From assembly GCA_937896275.1 (NCBI GenBank), contig CALBMW010000775.1:1-23327 (forward strand): 23,327 nucleotides of DNA, in the 5' to 3' direction. The translations under genes and the position numbers were made by a program. Numbering within the stretch: position 1 is the stretch's first letter; the number at the start of each line of letters is the position of its first letter. The stretch is from an uncultured Myxococcales bacterium. GTDB taxonomy: Bacteria; Myxococcota_A; Bradymonadia; UBA7976; UBA1532. Below are positions 22,654 through 23,327 of the stretch, one piece after another. The notes under the pieces are model-generated. The model did no database searches and was not told the DNA's origin. It saw only the letters and a list, made by a program, of their open reading frames with translations.

Positions 22654-23327
22654 TCAGAGTTCGCGCGGCGGCAGGGCGTTCTTGCAGGTGCTGACCATGT
22701 GGCTGACGCCCTTGGCGCCGGGCGAGGCCTCCAGGACCGGCTCCAACGTGCGCAGCGCGCCGAGGCAGTCGGCCGCGTCGAAGGCGACCCGTCCCAGCGA
22801 GATGGCTCGCTGCAGCGCGTTGACCTGCTTGCGTAGGGCGAGGACGTCCTGGTCCTTGGGCTGAGCCGCCAGGGCCGCGTCGGTCGCGACCAGCGCGCCG
22901 TCGAAGTCCCCGAGTTTGAGTGCCTTGCGGGCCTCGGCCAGCCTGTCGGCCTTCACCTTCTCGGGTGCGGGCGCGCGCTTCTCGGTGGGCGCCGGATCCT
23001 TCTTCGCCGCCACCTGTGCCTTGCCCTCGTCCTCGTCCTCGATGAGTTGGGGGGGCGAGGGGGCGGGCGCAGGCGGCTTCGCTGACTTGGCCGGGGCGGG
23101 CCCCTCGACGACCTTGACGGGGGGCGTGGCCTTGGGCGCCCGGGGGGCTGGCTCGGGCGCCTCGACCTTTGCGGTGGCACGGGGCGACGGCCGGGGCGCC
23201 TCGGGCTTCGCGGCTGCAGGCCTTGGTGCCGCGGCCGGAGCGGGCATGGGCGCCTCCACCTTCGCGGCCCTGGGCGACGGAGGCTGGGGGGTCACGGTGG
23301 GCGCCGGTGGGACGGCGGCAGGCGGCC
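22654..23327 (-). CDS. C-terminal part of a Pro/Ala-rich protein with TPR-like helices (partial)
   Basis: The minus-strand frame is open from the right window edge to a TGA at 22654-22656. A GTG at 23293-23295 is not a convincing start because the frame continues as Pro/Ala codons to the edge. The visible part, more than 220 residues, has a long low-complexity region (roughly 22960-23327) rich in Pro, Ala and Lys with repeated KVEAP-like and PAP-like units. A helical C-terminus follows (AEARKALKLGDFDGALVATDAAL, then LGRVAFDAADCLGALRTLEPVL) that resembles TPR helices. Such linkers and TPRs occur after the kinase domain in some Myxococcota Ser/Thr kinases, and in envelope adaptor proteins. The N-terminus is not visible, so the function cannot be told. 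It converges on the PKD gene, 83 bases apart. Confidence 0.8.
   Translation of the reverse strand, partial: PPAAVPPAPTVTPQPPSPRAAKVEAPMPAPAAAPRPAAAKPEAPRPSPRATAKVEAPEPAPRAPKATPPVKVVEGPAPAKSAKPPAPAPSPPQLIEDEDEGKAQVAAKKDPAPTEKRAPAPEKVKADRLAEARKALKLGDFDGALVATDAALAAQPKDQDVLALRKQVNALQRAISLGRVAFDAADCLGALRTLEPVLEASPGAKGVSHMVSTCKNALPPREL

Noticed and set aside
1..23327. CRISPR arrays, insertion sequences, tRNA or rRNA genes
   Set aside because: No direct-repeat/spacer pattern, transposase, terminal inverted repeats or RNA gene was seen. The repeated sequence found is protein-coding domain repeats.

Overview
The window is high-GC DNA with tightly packed plus-strand genes, many joined by ATGA-type overlaps. 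A MYXO-CTERM-like C-terminus (near 22478-22567), a Hanks-type kinase, TSP3 and PKD repeat proteins, and FHA and PEGA domains all point to a Myxococcota (former Deltaproteobacteria) chromosome. This rests on protein architecture alone; there is no rRNA or tRNA in the window to place the organism.

Region 1 (1-8486) is part of a phage-tail-like extracellular contractile injection system (eCIS), covering the baseplate half. In order it holds: the tail end of an upstream gene, a LysM tube/baseplate adaptor (Afp7-like), a phage late control D/gp27-like hub protein (Afp8-like), a small protein made of two zinc-ribbon modules, a gp25-like baseplate wedge protein (Afp9-like), a 999-residue baseplate J-like protein (Afp11-like), a tail protein I (Afp12-like) with a PASTA domain fused to its N-terminus, and a 517-residue protein probably attached to the baseplate. 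Sheath, tube, ATPase, cap and tape-measure genes are not in the window and may lie upstream.

Region 2 (8600-10863) holds two adjacent genes that both carry a zinc ribbon and an FHA domain. One product is soluble. The other is membrane-anchored, with an exported vWA-like domain. Both FHA domains have lost the usual phosphate-binding arginine. They may link the injection machine to kinase signalling, as FHA proteins do in type VI secretion, but this is inference.

Region 3 (11012-17541) holds a TPR/PEGA membrane protein, a large lipoprotein with TSP3 repeats and a two-component-type propeller, and a cytosolic Ser/Thr kinase overlapping the lipoprotein gene by 4 bases. Region 4 (17542-17980) is a 439-base gap with less biased composition, two hairpins and a doubtful 52-codon ORF. 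Region 5 (17981-22570) is a giant secreted PKD-repeat protein with a MYXO-CTERM tail. A convergent minus-strand gene with a TPR-like C-terminus runs off the right edge.

The point of greatest interest is an eCIS baseplate operon carrying unusual accessory modules (duplicated zinc ribbon, PASTA fusion) beside a transmembrane and soluble FHA pair and a kinase. The long minus-strand ORFs opposite these genes are treated as shadows caused by GC-rich codon bias.
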